Assembly: GCA_035551475.1 (NCBI GenBank)
Contig: DASZMX010000007.1
Location: 1-52,042, forward strand
Direction: 5' to 3'
Length of the DNA stretch: 52,042 nt
Source of the DNA: DASZMX01 sp035551475
Lineage (GTDB): Bacteria > Verrucomicrobiota > Verrucomicrobiia > Limisphaerales > Palsa-1400
The notes beneath the pieces are model-generated. The model saw nothing but the letters and a program-made list of their open reading frames with translations, had not been told where the DNA came from and did not search any database. Shown piece after piece: positions 32,763-40,300 of this stretch. Numbering within the stretch: position 1 is the first letter of the stretch; the number at the start of each line of letters is the position of its first letter. The translations under genes were made by a program, and so were the position numbers.

Positions 32763-33028
32763 ACCAACGGCAAAAGTTTGTAACCATCGCCGCTGCCGTG
32801 GGATTCATTTACATTGGCGCAAATGCTCCTTGGAACATTGTGATTCAAATTGGGCAAGACGTTTTAAAAACCACGACCGTAGATGCTCCTTTATGGAATA
32901 AACCGAACGGAGGCCAATTTGAGCACATTTCGTTGGACACGGCCAGTTTGTATTGCCAAGGGGTCTTGGTAGGAATTATTTATATTTTGGCGTACGCTTA
33001 CGGGTCAGATCGAAAGAATTCAAATTAG
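32759..33028 (+). CDS. Small two-helix membrane protein
   Basis: The 89-residue protein begins MNQRQKFVTIAAAVGFIYIG and has a second hydrophobic stretch GVLVGIIYILAYAYGSD near the C-terminus. It is coupled to the preceding gene by an ATGA overlap. Its last codons and stop (AAATTAG) run straight into the left end of the IS1595-type element, so the original C-terminus may have been altered by that insertion. Function unknown. Confidence 0.55.
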   Translation: MNQRQKFVTIAAAVGFIYIGANAPWNIVIQIGQDVLKTTTVDAPLWNKPNGGQFEHISLDTASLYCQGVLVGIIYILAYAYGSDRKNSN

Positions 33029-33050
33029 GGGACTTATATACAACGTCACC
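33022..33050 (+). repeat. Left terminal repeat of the IS1595-type element (truncated outside)
   Basis: From 33029 it reads GGGGACTTATATACAA, then CGTCACCC. It matches the complement of the right end (GGGGACTTATATACAA, then AGTTACCCC). The outer dozen bases expected for this repeat are not present. Confidence 0.65.
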
Positions 33051-33336
33051 CTCATGGTGGCGTTCTCCACCCAGGATCGTGGGCGACTTCTTTTCTCAGG
33101 CCGTCGATCACTTCCTCTTCTCAAGCTGCTCTCGAAACATCCCAGTTACGGAAAACTTGGGGGCAAGATTGTAAACCCATTGCCACATAATGAATAATTT
33201 GACTCAAATTTCAATGGGTAATCAAGTGCCAAAAACGTTGCAACCAAAGCCCGCGTGCCATACAGTGCGAGATTATTTGCCATGTGATTCATGGCTGAAA
33301 TTTTTTAGGGAACAATTTAAACGAAAGGACGAACCC

Positions 33337-34356
33337 GTGACGGTATGTATAGCAGCGATTTGCGAAGGACAAACCATTCTTGGAGCAGCGGATAGGATGT
33401 TGACATCGGCAGACGTAGAGTTTGAGCCGAATTTAGATAAGCTTGATTTTTTAGACTCGTTTCCTCCCGAGGTTAAATACGCCAGTTCCTATAATCAAAA
33501 GATTTGCCCGATTACCAACTATATCACCATTTTGGGAGCGGGAGATTCCGGGCTTCAAATGGATATTGTTAATCGTGTTAGGGACGTTGTGCATAAAAGG
33601 ATTTTTACACACACAGACCTTTATTGGGGGGTCAGAGAGGTGTGCGATCTGTATGTATCTATTTATGAAGAGATCAAACAAAAACGAATGCAATTGTCCG
33701 TTTTTGAACCTTTTGGGCTTACCGGGGAGTCGTTTATTTCCAGACAGCTAGAGATGAAAGATGGATTCATTAGAGAGATGACGGAAAGAATGCAACAATT
33801 TGAATTTACATTTTCAGATCGAAGCGCAGTGGAAACGATTGTCACGGGGTTGGATATGACTGGTTTTGATTCCAAAACAGGAAAATCGTTTTTGTCCCCG
33901 CATCTTTACACGTTGCATAACGACCACCTTACCTGCTGCGACTCTGTTGGATTTGCGGCAATCGGTTCTGGAAGCCGACACGCCGAATCACAATTTATGC
34001 TCTCGGAGTACACTAAATTTTCAAAGAGAGATGAGACGCTACTGCTGGTCTATGTCGCAAAGAAACATGCGGAGATTGCCCCCGGAGTTGGAAGCGGAAC
34101 TGATATGTTCACAATTGGCCCCCCACCCGGTGGGACTTTTACAGTGCTTAACAATGTTGAGGATTTGGAACTACAGATGCTTGACAAAATTTTTTCAGAA
34201 ATGACTAAAGTGCAAAAAACAGCGTTCGATGCCGCTAAGGCAAAAGTTAAAGCGCATATTGAGGCCGTTTTTAAAAAGCGTTCGGAAAAATCGCAGCAAA
34301 ATCAGATTGCAACCGGCTCAGAAAAGTCGATTCCGCCACTTGACAACCCTAAATAA
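33337..34356 (+). CDS. Proteasome-like Ntn-hydrolase family protein, transposon passenger
   Basis: I choose the GTG at 33337 because AAAGGA (33324-33329) lies seven bases upstream; an upstream in-frame ATG at 33190 has no such site. The 339-residue product then begins MTVCIAAICEGQTILGAADR, a pattern of proteasome-beta/HslV-like chains in which Thr follows Met and could become the N-terminal nucleophile after methionine removal. Further on are LTSADVEFEP, TNYITILGAGDSGLQMDIVN, and VGFAAIGSGSRHAESQFM, comparable to the beta-sheet core with the family's GSG. The C-terminal about 60 residues are charged and probably disordered. Catalysis is inferred, not shown. Confidence 0.7.
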   Translation: MTVCIAAICEGQTILGAADRMLTSADVEFEPNLDKLDFLDSFPPEVKYASSYNQKICPITNYITILGAGDSGLQMDIVNRVRDVVHKRIFTHTDLYWGVREVCDLYVSIYEEIKQKRMQLSVFEPFGLTGESFISRQLEMKDGFIREMTERMQQFEFTFSDRSAVETIVTGLDMTGFDSKTGKSFLSPHLYTLHNDHLTCCDSVGFAAIGSGSRHAESQFMLSEYTKFSKRDETLLLVYVAKKHAEIAPGVGSGTDMFTIGPPPGGTFTVLNNVEDLELQMLDKIFSEMTKVQKTAFDAAKAKVKAHIEAVFKKRSEKSQQNQIATGSEKSIPPLDNPK

Positions 34357-34377
34357 TTAGGGTAATATTATACCAGA

Positions 34378-35292
34378 ATGAAAGAGTTATTAGATTTTAA
34401 AACGCTGGAGGATTTCTTGGAGCATTTCACGGACGAGCAAACTTGTCGCGATCATTTTGCCGCCATTCGTTTTGCCAATAGCGAGTACTGCCCTCATTGC
34501 GGCCATCAAAAGATTTACAGTTTCAATAGCGGAAAACGCTACCGATGCGCTTCGTGCAAAAAAGATTTTACCATTGTGACCGGAACTGTTTTTGGGGAAA
34601 CGAAATTGCCTCTCAAGAAGTGGCTCATTGCGATTTATCTGCTCACGACAACTAGCAAGGGGATTTCCAGCATCCAACTTGCCAAGCATGTTGGCGTGAC
34701 TCAGAAAACCGGATGGTTCATGGATCATCGCTTGCGCTCTGCTATGCGCCAGAATGGAGGACAGCTTTTCGGAACTGCGGAATGCGACGAAACTTTTGTA
34801 GGGGGGGCTGGAAAAAAATAAACATCGCTCAAAACGGCAACACGCCGGAACCGGGGGAACGGGAAAGACTCCCATTTTTGGAATGAAAGGCCGCCGCGGT
34901 GCGGTCAGAGCGAGAGTGGTTAGCGGGGTCAGCAAATTGAATCTTCACCCGCTGATGAAGAAGCACATTGTCGAAGGCGAAACCGTTTACACGGATAGCT
35001 GGGTCGGATACAACAATTGAGAGGCTTCCGGCACACTGTGGTCAATCACAGCGATGGCACATACGTTTTGGGTGATGCTCACACAAATGGAATAGAATCG
35101 TTTTGGGCGTTGTTCAAGCGCGGTTATCATGGCGTTTACCATTGGATGAGCCGAAAGCACATGCAACGCTATGTCGATGAGTTCGCGTATCGTTGGAATA
35201 TTCGCCCCGGCAAGCAAAAGGAAGTTTTCGGAAATGCGGTGGAACGCGTTGCGGCAAATAGCCCGTTGCCTTACAAAGAACTAATCGCATGA
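34378..35292 (+). pseudogene. IS1595/ISXO2-type transposase, frameshifted twice
   Basis: The first frame (34378-34821) gives an N-terminal zinc ribbon (CPHCGHQKIYSFNSGKRYRC, then CASCKKDF), a helical region (ISSIQLAKHVGVTQKTGWFM) and the first catalytic aspartate (AECDETFVGG). At a run of seven G near 34803 the frame shifts by one; the protein continues as HAGTGGTGKTPIFGMKGRRG and the second aspartate (VYTDSWVGYNN) before TGA. Near 35018 the original frame returns with HTNGIESFWALFKRGYHGVY, holding the catalytic glutamate. All DDE residues remain, but no single frame encodes the whole enzyme, so it is inactive unless the two shifts are sequence errors. Confidence 0.88.
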
Positions 35293-35447
35293 GCAGGCCA
35301 CAGAAAATTCACAAGCCAATCAAGCTGGATTTTAACAGCCTGCTTGGCGCAGTCGCCAGAGGCAAAGGACGGGCGAAACGCGTTGCACCAAAACCGAGTG
35401 GAGGAAGCAACAAAGTTGGAGCGATAAAACCCCCAGATAAAAAATGA
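35289..35447 (+). CDS. Small basic accessory ORF of the IS1595-type element
   Basis: The 52-residue product (MSRPQKIHKPIKLDFNSLLG, then AVARGKGRAKRVAPKPSGGS) starts at an ATG overlapping the transposase TGA by four bases (ATGA). Similar short basic ORFs follow related transposases, as I recall. The coupling to the transposase and the charge suggest an accessory DNA- or RNA-binding role, which is inference. Confidence 0.55.
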   Translation: MSRPQKIHKPIKLDFNSLLGAVARGKGRAKRVAPKPSGGSNKVGAIKPPDKK

Positions 35448-35487
35448 GCAGCGATTTAAAAATCAAATTGACAAATGCAACTCGGGG

Positions 35488-35527
35488 TAACTTTGTATAT
35501 AAGTCCCCAAATTAGGACATTACCCGC
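35488..35527 (-). repeat. Right terminal repeat of the IS1595-type element
   Basis: Read on the minus strand from 35527 it is GGGTAATGTCCTAATTTGGG, continuing GACTTATATACAAAGTTACC. It matches the left end at 33029-33050 in its inner part and the palindromic scar at 32243 in its outer part. Confidence 0.7.
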
Positions 35528-35538
35528 AGAGCATCCGA

Positions 35539-35746
35539 CTTGACAAACGTCCCCGGTCATGATTCAATCGCGGCAGTGAAATGAATATCACGGTGACCAT
35601 TAAAGTCAGTCCCCGCCACCAGCGCTCCTGTGGAGCGATGGCGATGTGGCGCGCGACCCGGCATGCCGGCAACGTGGAGTTCATCTTCTAAACGATTTAG
35701 AACAGATTTTTGAAACCCACGATTGCCAGTCAATCGTGGGTTTTTT
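35539..35746 (+). ncRNA. Candidate small RNA or leader-peptide unit
   Basis: A TTGACA box starts at about 35539. With 17-base spacing it is followed by a weak -10 (TTCAAT). A perfect terminator follows at 35713-35746. Inside lie a hairpin CGCTCC-TGT-GGAGCG and a 36-codon ORF at 35581-35691 (MNITVTIKVSPRHQRSCGAM and on) without a clear ribosome site. The roughly 180-base transcript could be a regulatory RNA or a peptide gene. The weak -10 keeps confidence low. Confidence 0.35.
35713..35746 (+). terminator. Strong Rho-independent terminator
   Basis: The arms AAACCCACGATTG (35713-35725) and its exact complement (35731-35743) form a 13-bp stem with loop CCAGT. A run of T reaches 35746. It ends transcription from the candidate small unit upstream. 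Confidence 0.85.
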
Positions 35747-35788
35747 GTTTTACCAAACCACATGCTTAACCGAACAAATTTTAGCTAT

Positions 35789-36136
35789 ATGAACACCAGA
35801 AAAAGACCCGTGAAAACACGGTTTGGGCCCGAAGCGCGCTTCGAGGTGCACCCCATCGTGCCGGCGGCGCCGTTTCGCGGCACGCAGGAAACAGAGCTGG
35901 ACCGGCTCAAGACGCGGCTGCTGCGCGAATTGCTCGCGGACACGGAGCCCGGCCTCAATGCGCCGCTGCGGCGCGCGGCCAACGAGGCGGCCAGCCTCGC
36001 GTGGGTGACGCCGTTCCCGTTGCTTTTCTTCCCGACCTTGCTCGAGGAAAAAGCGCGGACGGCGCAGCAGCAACAGGCCCGGCAAAGGCGCATCCGGCAA
36101 CGGACGCTGGCGCTGGTCGAGGAGGCGGCCGCGTAA
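35789..36136 (+). CDS. Hypothetical protein with glutamine/arginine-rich C-terminus
   Basis: The roughly 115-residue product starts at the ATG at 35789 (an ATG at 35762 is possible). The N-terminus is basic (MNTRKRPVKTRFGPEARFEV), followed by a helical stretch (QETELDRLKTRLLRELLADT), a hydrophobic patch (LAWVTPFPLLFFPTLLEEKA) and an arginine/glutamine-rich end (QQQQARQRRIRQRTLALVEE). The hydrophobic patch is too short and proline-rich for a sure membrane helix. I recognise no family. It stands alone after the terminator. Confidence 0.6.
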   Translation: MNTRKRPVKTRFGPEARFEVHPIVPAAPFRGTQETELDRLKTRLLRELLADTEPGLNAPLRRAANEAASLAWVTPFPLLFFPTLLEEKARTAQQQQARQRRIRQRTLALVEEAAA

Positions 36137-36186
36137 GCGGGAGGGGCGACGCGTGACGAGTGTTCCAAAACGCCCAGGGGGTGGGA

Positions 36187-36236
36187 TTCCCCGGCCGCGG
36201 CGGAGGGTGACATGTTCCCTCCGCCGCACCGGGGAA
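36187..36236. other. Long GC-rich hairpin between convergent genes
   Basis: TTCCCCGG pairs with CCGGGGAA, and inside it GCGGCGGAGGG pairs with the CCCTCCGCCGC arm around a loop at 36208-36216. It lies between two convergent genes and could block transcription from both sides, though neither side has a clear U-tract. Confidence 0.5.
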
Positions 36237-36287
36237 AAAGGCGTCGCACAACACTCGCCACACGTCGCCTCTTGCGCGACGCCGCGG

Positions 36288-37466
36288 TCAAACGGTGACT
36301 TCTTCGCCCATGATGTTCTGCCCGGTGACCCACGTCGATTTGTCGCGGATCACGGCTTGCGGCGGCAAGGAGGGAGAAACGGACGTGAAGCCTGGAATTC
36401 GTTTGACAGCCGTGCCCACGGCCATGAATTCAATCAGGCTGCCCAACTCATGAATGTGCACGTGGATGCCAATCACATCGTCGGCGCCGAGGCCGTCCGC
36501 CTCCTGTTTTAGCAGGCTGATGGCGTGCTCGCGGGCGTCGTAAATGAGCGAGGTCAGGTCGGTGATTTCGCCGCGCGTGATGGACTGAAAGGCCGCTTTC
36601 AACCCGCCGACCACGCCGAGGGAATAAATCGCGGTGCGCAGGACCAGCTTCAGCGGCGCATAACCGAGGTTGGTCATGTTCCACATTTCTTCGCACGTCA
36701 TGTCGCTGGTCACGGGCGCCGCGGCGGCTTGCGGCGGGAGCCCGGGATGGAACGCCGCCGTGCCGAGCATCAACATTTCATGCACGCCCTGAAAGGGCAT
36801 GACGCGCGTTTCGATGCCAAGGACAGCGTTGGCGCCGGCGGCCCGCGCCTCATCCACGATGCGCTGCAACGCAAGGTGCCGCGTGGCATTGAAGACGTCG
36901 CTGAACTCGCGGATCTCCCCGCGCGCGAGGCTTTTGAGTCCGCCCAAAATGCCGCCGCTGACGCCAATGGAATAGGCGACATTCCCAAACACAAATTTGC
37001 GGGGCTGATAGCCGCTGTCCATCAAGCTGTAGAGCTCCTGCCCGTTGGCGCTGGAGGAAAACGCGAGCGGCCCGGCGGCTTCATCCACGCGATGCAACGC
37101 GGAGGCGACGGAGAGAAACTCGATGTTGCCCTTGAGATGGCGCAATTCATTGGTCACACCTGTCAAACCTACAGCGCCGCGCTGCGCCGACTCGGCGATC
37201 ATGCGTTGGAACGCGGCATGGCGCCCTTCGTTGATGATGTTGGTGACCTGCGTGACTTCGCCGCCGAAGAGGCCCTGAAAACCGGCGCCGATCCCGCCCA
37301 AAATCCCGAGGGAATGCACGCTGTTGCCGATGACCAGATCGCCGGGCGCAAAACCCTTGAGGCGCAGGCAAAAGATTTCGTTGCCGGACAAACCGGTCAT
37401 GACGCACGGACGAATCCGTGGAGGCGGGCCGGCGGACGAAGGAAGCGGCGGAGGTTGATCATTCAT
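36288..37466 (-). CDS. Protein of three tandem YbjQ (heavy-metal-binding) domains
   Basis: From the ATG at 37466 the protein has 392 residues. After a proline-rich start it consists of three copies of one about 115-residue unit. Each copy has a line such as VIGNSVHSLGILGGIGAGFQ, VFGNVAYSIGVSGGILGGLK or VLRTAIYSLGVVGGLKAAFQ. Each then has GE(V/I)...T/D.(I/L/V)...R.(A/H)A..R(M/I) and a V.(G/H)(I/V).....L line. YbjQ (DUF74) proteins usually consist of one such domain and form pentamers. Three in one chain suggests a fused oligomer. Its ATG overlaps the stop of the TPR gene (ATGA). Confidence 0.85.
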   Translation of the reverse strand: MNDQPPPLPSSAGPPPRIRPCVMTGLSGNEIFCLRLKGFAPGDLVIGNSVHSLGILGGIGAGFQGLFGGEVTQVTNIINEGRHAAFQRMIAESAQRGAVGLTGVTNELRHLKGNIEFLSVASALHRVDEAAGPLAFSSSANGQELYSLMDSGYQPRKFVFGNVAYSIGVSGGILGGLKSLARGEIREFSDVFNATRHLALQRIVDEARAAGANAVLGIETRVMPFQGVHEMLMLGTAAFHPGLPPQAAAAPVTSDMTCEEMWNMTNLGYAPLKLVLRTAIYSLGVVGGLKAAFQSITRGEITDLTSLIYDAREHAISLLKQEADGLGADDVIGIHVHIHELGSLIEFMAVGTAVKRIPGFTSVSPSLPPQAVIRDKSTWVTGQNIMGEEVTV

Positions 37467-38491
37467 GGGTGGGCGGGGTTGTTGGTTCCGTGTTCGGTTT
37501 CGTTGAGATTGCGCGCGAGGCGTTTTTTCAAGACGGCATAACCTTCGTTGGTGACCTGGTCGAGCCAGCGCCGGGCGTCGGCGAAACGGTTCAGCTTCCA
37601 ATTGATGCGCGCCAGGTGAATGTAAACGCCTTCGCGCTCGACGTCATCGTGCGCGATTTTGAGCGCGCCATCCCAGGCGATCAAGCCGTCCTCCCAGCGC
37701 GGCGGATGGGTGCCGTAAAAGCATTCCGCATAATCGCTGGCGAGAATGAAATTATTCGGATCCAGCTTCATGGCTTCGCGATAAAGGGTCAAAGCCTTCT
37801 CAAACACCTGGGGCTCGGACAGGTGGTAGAAATCCTCCGCATCCTTGCGGAAGAGGTAAACGGTCACGGCGAAGTTATGATAATAAACCGACTCGCGGGG
37901 GTTAAGCTCGATGGCTTTGGCGTAACAAATAAAGGCGTTCGTGGTGGGGCCGCGATGGCCATAATAATTGGCCAGGTTATTCCAGGCCGCGGGATTGGAA
38001 GGGTCCAGCGCCCGCGCTTTTTCCCATTGCGCGACCGCGCCTTCCTCGTCGCGGGTTTCGTTCAAGAAACTGCCGTACGCCAGACGCGCCTTGGCGTGCT
38101 CCGGATGATGCTGCAAAAAATTTTCGTAGGCTTCGCGCACCGTTTTCAGGCGCGCTTGAATGCGTTGATCGAGCGTGAGCGTGGAGGGAAGAATGCCGCC
38201 GTTGATGACCTGCCCCGATTGGTCCGACCACTTCTCGATGTCCGTCATGGCATCGTTGTCGAGCGTCAGGAGGTTTTCGTATTCGCGCGTGACCGGATCA
38301 TTCGACGCGGCGACGGACACGGACAGGCCGGTGGTGTCCGCGACCAAATTGCTGACCGCCGCCGGGGCATTGGTGGCCAGCATCGCGCCTAATAAACCAA
38401 CGAGCAAATCACTCACGCTCCGCCAACGTAAGGGCGGTGGCGGAAAGTGGAAAGAGGGAAGTTGACCGTAGCTTCGCCGGAACGACTCCAC
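37463..38491 (-). CDS. Secreted or anchored TPR-repeat protein
   Basis: The start is uncertain: a GTG at 38491 gives 342 residues with a basic region before the hydrophobic segment VSDLLVGLLGAMLATNAPAA; a GTG at 38416 begins right at that segment. After the signal or anchor come TPR units: FLQHHPEHAKARLAYGSFLN, AVAQWEKARALDPSNPAAWN, AFICYAKAIELNPRESVYYH and ALTLYREAMKLDPNNFILAS. TPR proteins mediate protein contacts. The coupling with the triple-YbjQ gene indicates joint production. Confidence 0.82.
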   Translation of the reverse strand: MESFRRSYGQLPSFHFPPPPLRWRSVSDLLVGLLGAMLATNAPAAVSNLVADTTGLSVSVAASNDPVTREYENLLTLDNDAMTDIEKWSDQSGQVINGGILPSTLTLDQRIQARLKTVREAYENFLQHHPEHAKARLAYGSFLNETRDEEGAVAQWEKARALDPSNPAAWNNLANYYGHRGPTTNAFICYAKAIELNPRESVYYHNFAVTVYLFRKDAEDFYHLSEPQVFEKALTLYREAMKLDPNNFILASDYAECFYGTHPPRWEDGLIAWDGALKIAHDDVEREGVYIHLARINWKLNRFADARRWLDQVTNEGYAVLKKRLARNLNETEHGTNNPAHP

Positions 38492-38541
38492 GTGGGGAGG
38501 TGGGGGATTCGTCGAATCGTCCCGGCTCAGCTTAAAGGGTC

Positions 38542-39294
38542 CTACGCTTGACAGGCCAGAGCGCCGGTGAATTCTTCTTCGGCGGGCGGGGTGCGGAGGA
38601 AACGCGACAGGCGCTCCGGGCACAGCACGGTGACGCTTTTGCCATTGATCACGATGAGGTCCTGATCGCGGAACTTGGCCAGGGTGCGGGAAAGAGTTTC
38701 GCTCACGGTGCCGAGTTCGGCGGCGAGCAGGCGCTTGGTCGTTTGCAGGCGAATGCGCGCGGGGTCGGAGCTGGCGGGGTCCGGGCAGCGCCGCACCAGC
38801 CAGCGGCCGACGCGGGTTTCGACATCGGTCAGGGCGAGGTCTTCGACTTCGTCCAGAAGCAAATTGGCGTAGGCGTTGAGGGAGGTGAAAACGCGAAAGA
38901 GCACATCCGGGCGGCGGCGGAGGAAGGCCAGGAATTCGTTTTTCTGAATGACAAGAACTTGCGAACGCTCAATGGCGCGGGCGTCCACCGCGCTGGGGGC
39001 GGCGGAGGCGAGAAAGCCTTCGCCGAAGGATTCGCCCGGGCGCCAGACGCGCACGACGTGTTGTTTGCCGGCCTCGTTGACGCGGTGAATGTTGATCCCG
39101 CCGGTTTGCATGATAAACATCCCGGAGGGCAGATCGCCTTCGCGAAACAAATACTCGCCCTTCTCGAGCGATTTTTGGCTGGTGAACTCGGCGATCTTAT
39201 ACAGATCTTCCGAGGCCAGTTTGTCGAACAATTGGCTGGCGCCAAGCAGATTGGCCACCACGACCGATTTAAATTGCGCAAGTGTATTTGTCAT
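38542..39294 (-). CDS. Crp/Fnr-family transcription regulator
   Basis: The 250-residue protein has a cyclic-nucleotide-binding beta-barrel (FTSQKSLEKGEYLFREGDLP, SGMFIMQTGGINIHRVNEAG, WRPGESFGEGFLAS) and a winged HTH (IRLQTTKRLLAAELGTVSET, then LSRTLAKFRDQDLIVINGK). There is no N-terminal cysteine cluster, so it is not an FNR-type iron-sulfur oxygen sensor. It lies downstream of the ccoG-fixH unit and is separated from it by a strong terminator. Control of those respiratory genes is plausible but unproven. Confidence 0.93.
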   Translation of the reverse strand: MTNTLAQFKSVVVANLLGASQLFDKLASEDLYKIAEFTSQKSLEKGEYLFREGDLPSGMFIMQTGGINIHRVNEAGKQHVVRVWRPGESFGEGFLASAAPSAVDARAIERSQVLVIQKNEFLAFLRRRPDVLFRVFTSLNAYANLLLDEVEDLALTDVETRVGRWLVRRCPDPASSDPARIRLQTTKRLLAAELGTVSETLSRTLAKFRDQDLIVINGKSVTVLCPERLSRFLRTPPAEEEFTGALACQA

Positions 39295-39380
39295 TGCGAG
39301 TTGAGTTTCGGCAAAAAACCGCCAACGGGCCACACATCGGTTGCCATTCCTTGGACATATTTTGGTTGTCGGGAAGGAGC

Positions 39381-39417
39381 GTTGAAAAGCAAACAGGGCG
39401 TGCCGAAGCACGCCCTG
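39381..39417 (-). terminator. Rho-independent terminator with UUCG loop
   Basis: On the minus strand CAGGGCGTGC and its exact complement (39408-39417 and 39394-39403) enclose TTCG, giving the very stable C(UUCG)G loop. The U-rich tail UUUGCUUUUC follows. It ends transcription coming from the ccoG-fixH operon. Confidence 0.85.
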
Positions 39418-39550
39418 GTCGTTGTCCTGCTTCCCAGCGAGCTCAGGCGGATCGAGCTTAGGTAAGAGCTGGTTGTGCCACCCCCTTGCAAATCGTAAAA
39501 ATTCTTTTCCACCGCGCCGCGCTTCGATTTGCGGGAGAAGCCACCGCTTC

Positions 39551-40300
39551 TCAGGACGCCCTTACTATCGGCGGAGCGGAGCCAATCCGCTCCACGTAAA
39601 TTGGCAATCGTTGGCCTATTCTTGGCGCGACAATCTCAACCCGGTGGCACGCCGGGCAGGCGCCGGGCGACGTGGCGGCCAAGCCGCGGAGAATTAAAAG
39701 AATGCCCGCCGCCACGGAACAGGCGAGAACCACGCCGCGCGCGCGCCGGGCAAAGAACGGCGCGAAATGCCCGCCGCCTAATGTAATTGACAACATCATG
39801 GGCGCTGTTCCCAGGCCAAAGGCCAGCATCGTGGCCGTCCCCTGCCCCACGCTGCCGCCCGCGGCCGCGGCGGCGCACGCCACATACACCAAACCGCACG
39901 GCAGCAGGCCATTGATCGCGCCCAGCAGCGCCACGGAAGCGGAAGATTCCCGGCGCAGCCAGCGGCCGAATTGGATTTTTAACCAGGCGACAAATTGGGG
40001 AGCCACGCGCGCGAGGCCGCCGCGAAAGGAGCCCAGCGCCGCCGCCAAAATAGCCGCGCCGGCGGCAATGGACAGCCAGCGTTGCAGCCCCGCCCACGCC
40101 AGCGCCGCTCCCAACAAACCACAAATGGCCCCCAGCAATCCGTAGAGCGCAATCCGTCCGCCGTGGTACGACAAGCCGTCCAGGATCGGACGCGACCGCC
40201 CGCGCCGGGCGGCGCACAGCGCGAGAACCAAGGGGCCGCACATGACGGCGCAGTGCAGGCTGCCCGCGAGGCCGAGCAGAAATGCCGCGCCCAGGTTCAC
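39551..40300 (-). CDS. TauE/SafE-DsbD2-type membrane protein of the cco assembly operon
   Basis: The 249-residue protein has six or more helices and begins with the family signature LGLAGSLHCAVMCGPLVLAL, whose Cys pair is typical of the type encoded beside cbb3-oxidase assembly genes. INGLLPCGLVYVACAAAAAG carries another conserved cysteine. The last 40 residues contain GACPACHRVE, a CxxCH that could bind metal or heme. A role in copper or thiol handling for oxidase assembly is inferred from neighbours. The ATG overlaps the fixH stop. Confidence 0.83.
   Translation of the reverse strand: MNLGAAFLLGLAGSLHCAVMCGPLVLALCAARRGRSRPILDGLSYHGGRIALYGLLGAICGLLGAALAWAGLQRWLSIAAGAAILAAALGSFRGGLARVAPQFVAWLKIQFGRWLRRESSASVALLGAINGLLPCGLVYVACAAAAAGGSVGQGTATMLAFGLGTAPMMLSITLGGGHFAPFFARRARGVVLACSVAAGILLILRGLAATSPGACPACHRVEIVAPRIGQRLPIYVERIGSAPPIVRAS

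Larger units (their letters stand above)
33022..35527 (+). mobile_element. IS1595 (ISXO2)-type element with a proteasome-like passenger gene
   Basis: The element is bounded by a left end (GGGGACTTATATACAA near 33029) and the complementary right end ending at about 35527. It holds a passenger Ntn-hydrolase-like gene, a transposase with zinc ribbon and DDE residues, and a short accessory ORF. Base composition is visibly AT-richer than the flanks. The outermost part of the left repeat (the GGGTAATGTCCT segment) is missing at 33022 but has a match at 32243, so the real left border is uncertain. No clean target duplication is visible. Confidence 0.75.

Noticed and set aside
34806..34821. Programmed -1 frameshift at the A7 run in the transposase
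   Set aside because: The downstream conserved frame needs a +1 (or -2) shift, so slippage by -1 on A AAA AAA would lead into a wrong frame.
32235..35535. Eight-base target duplication around the island (GCAGATGA and GCAGAGCA)
   Set aside because: Only six of eight positions agree and the left border is uncertain, so it is not evidence for a clean insertion.
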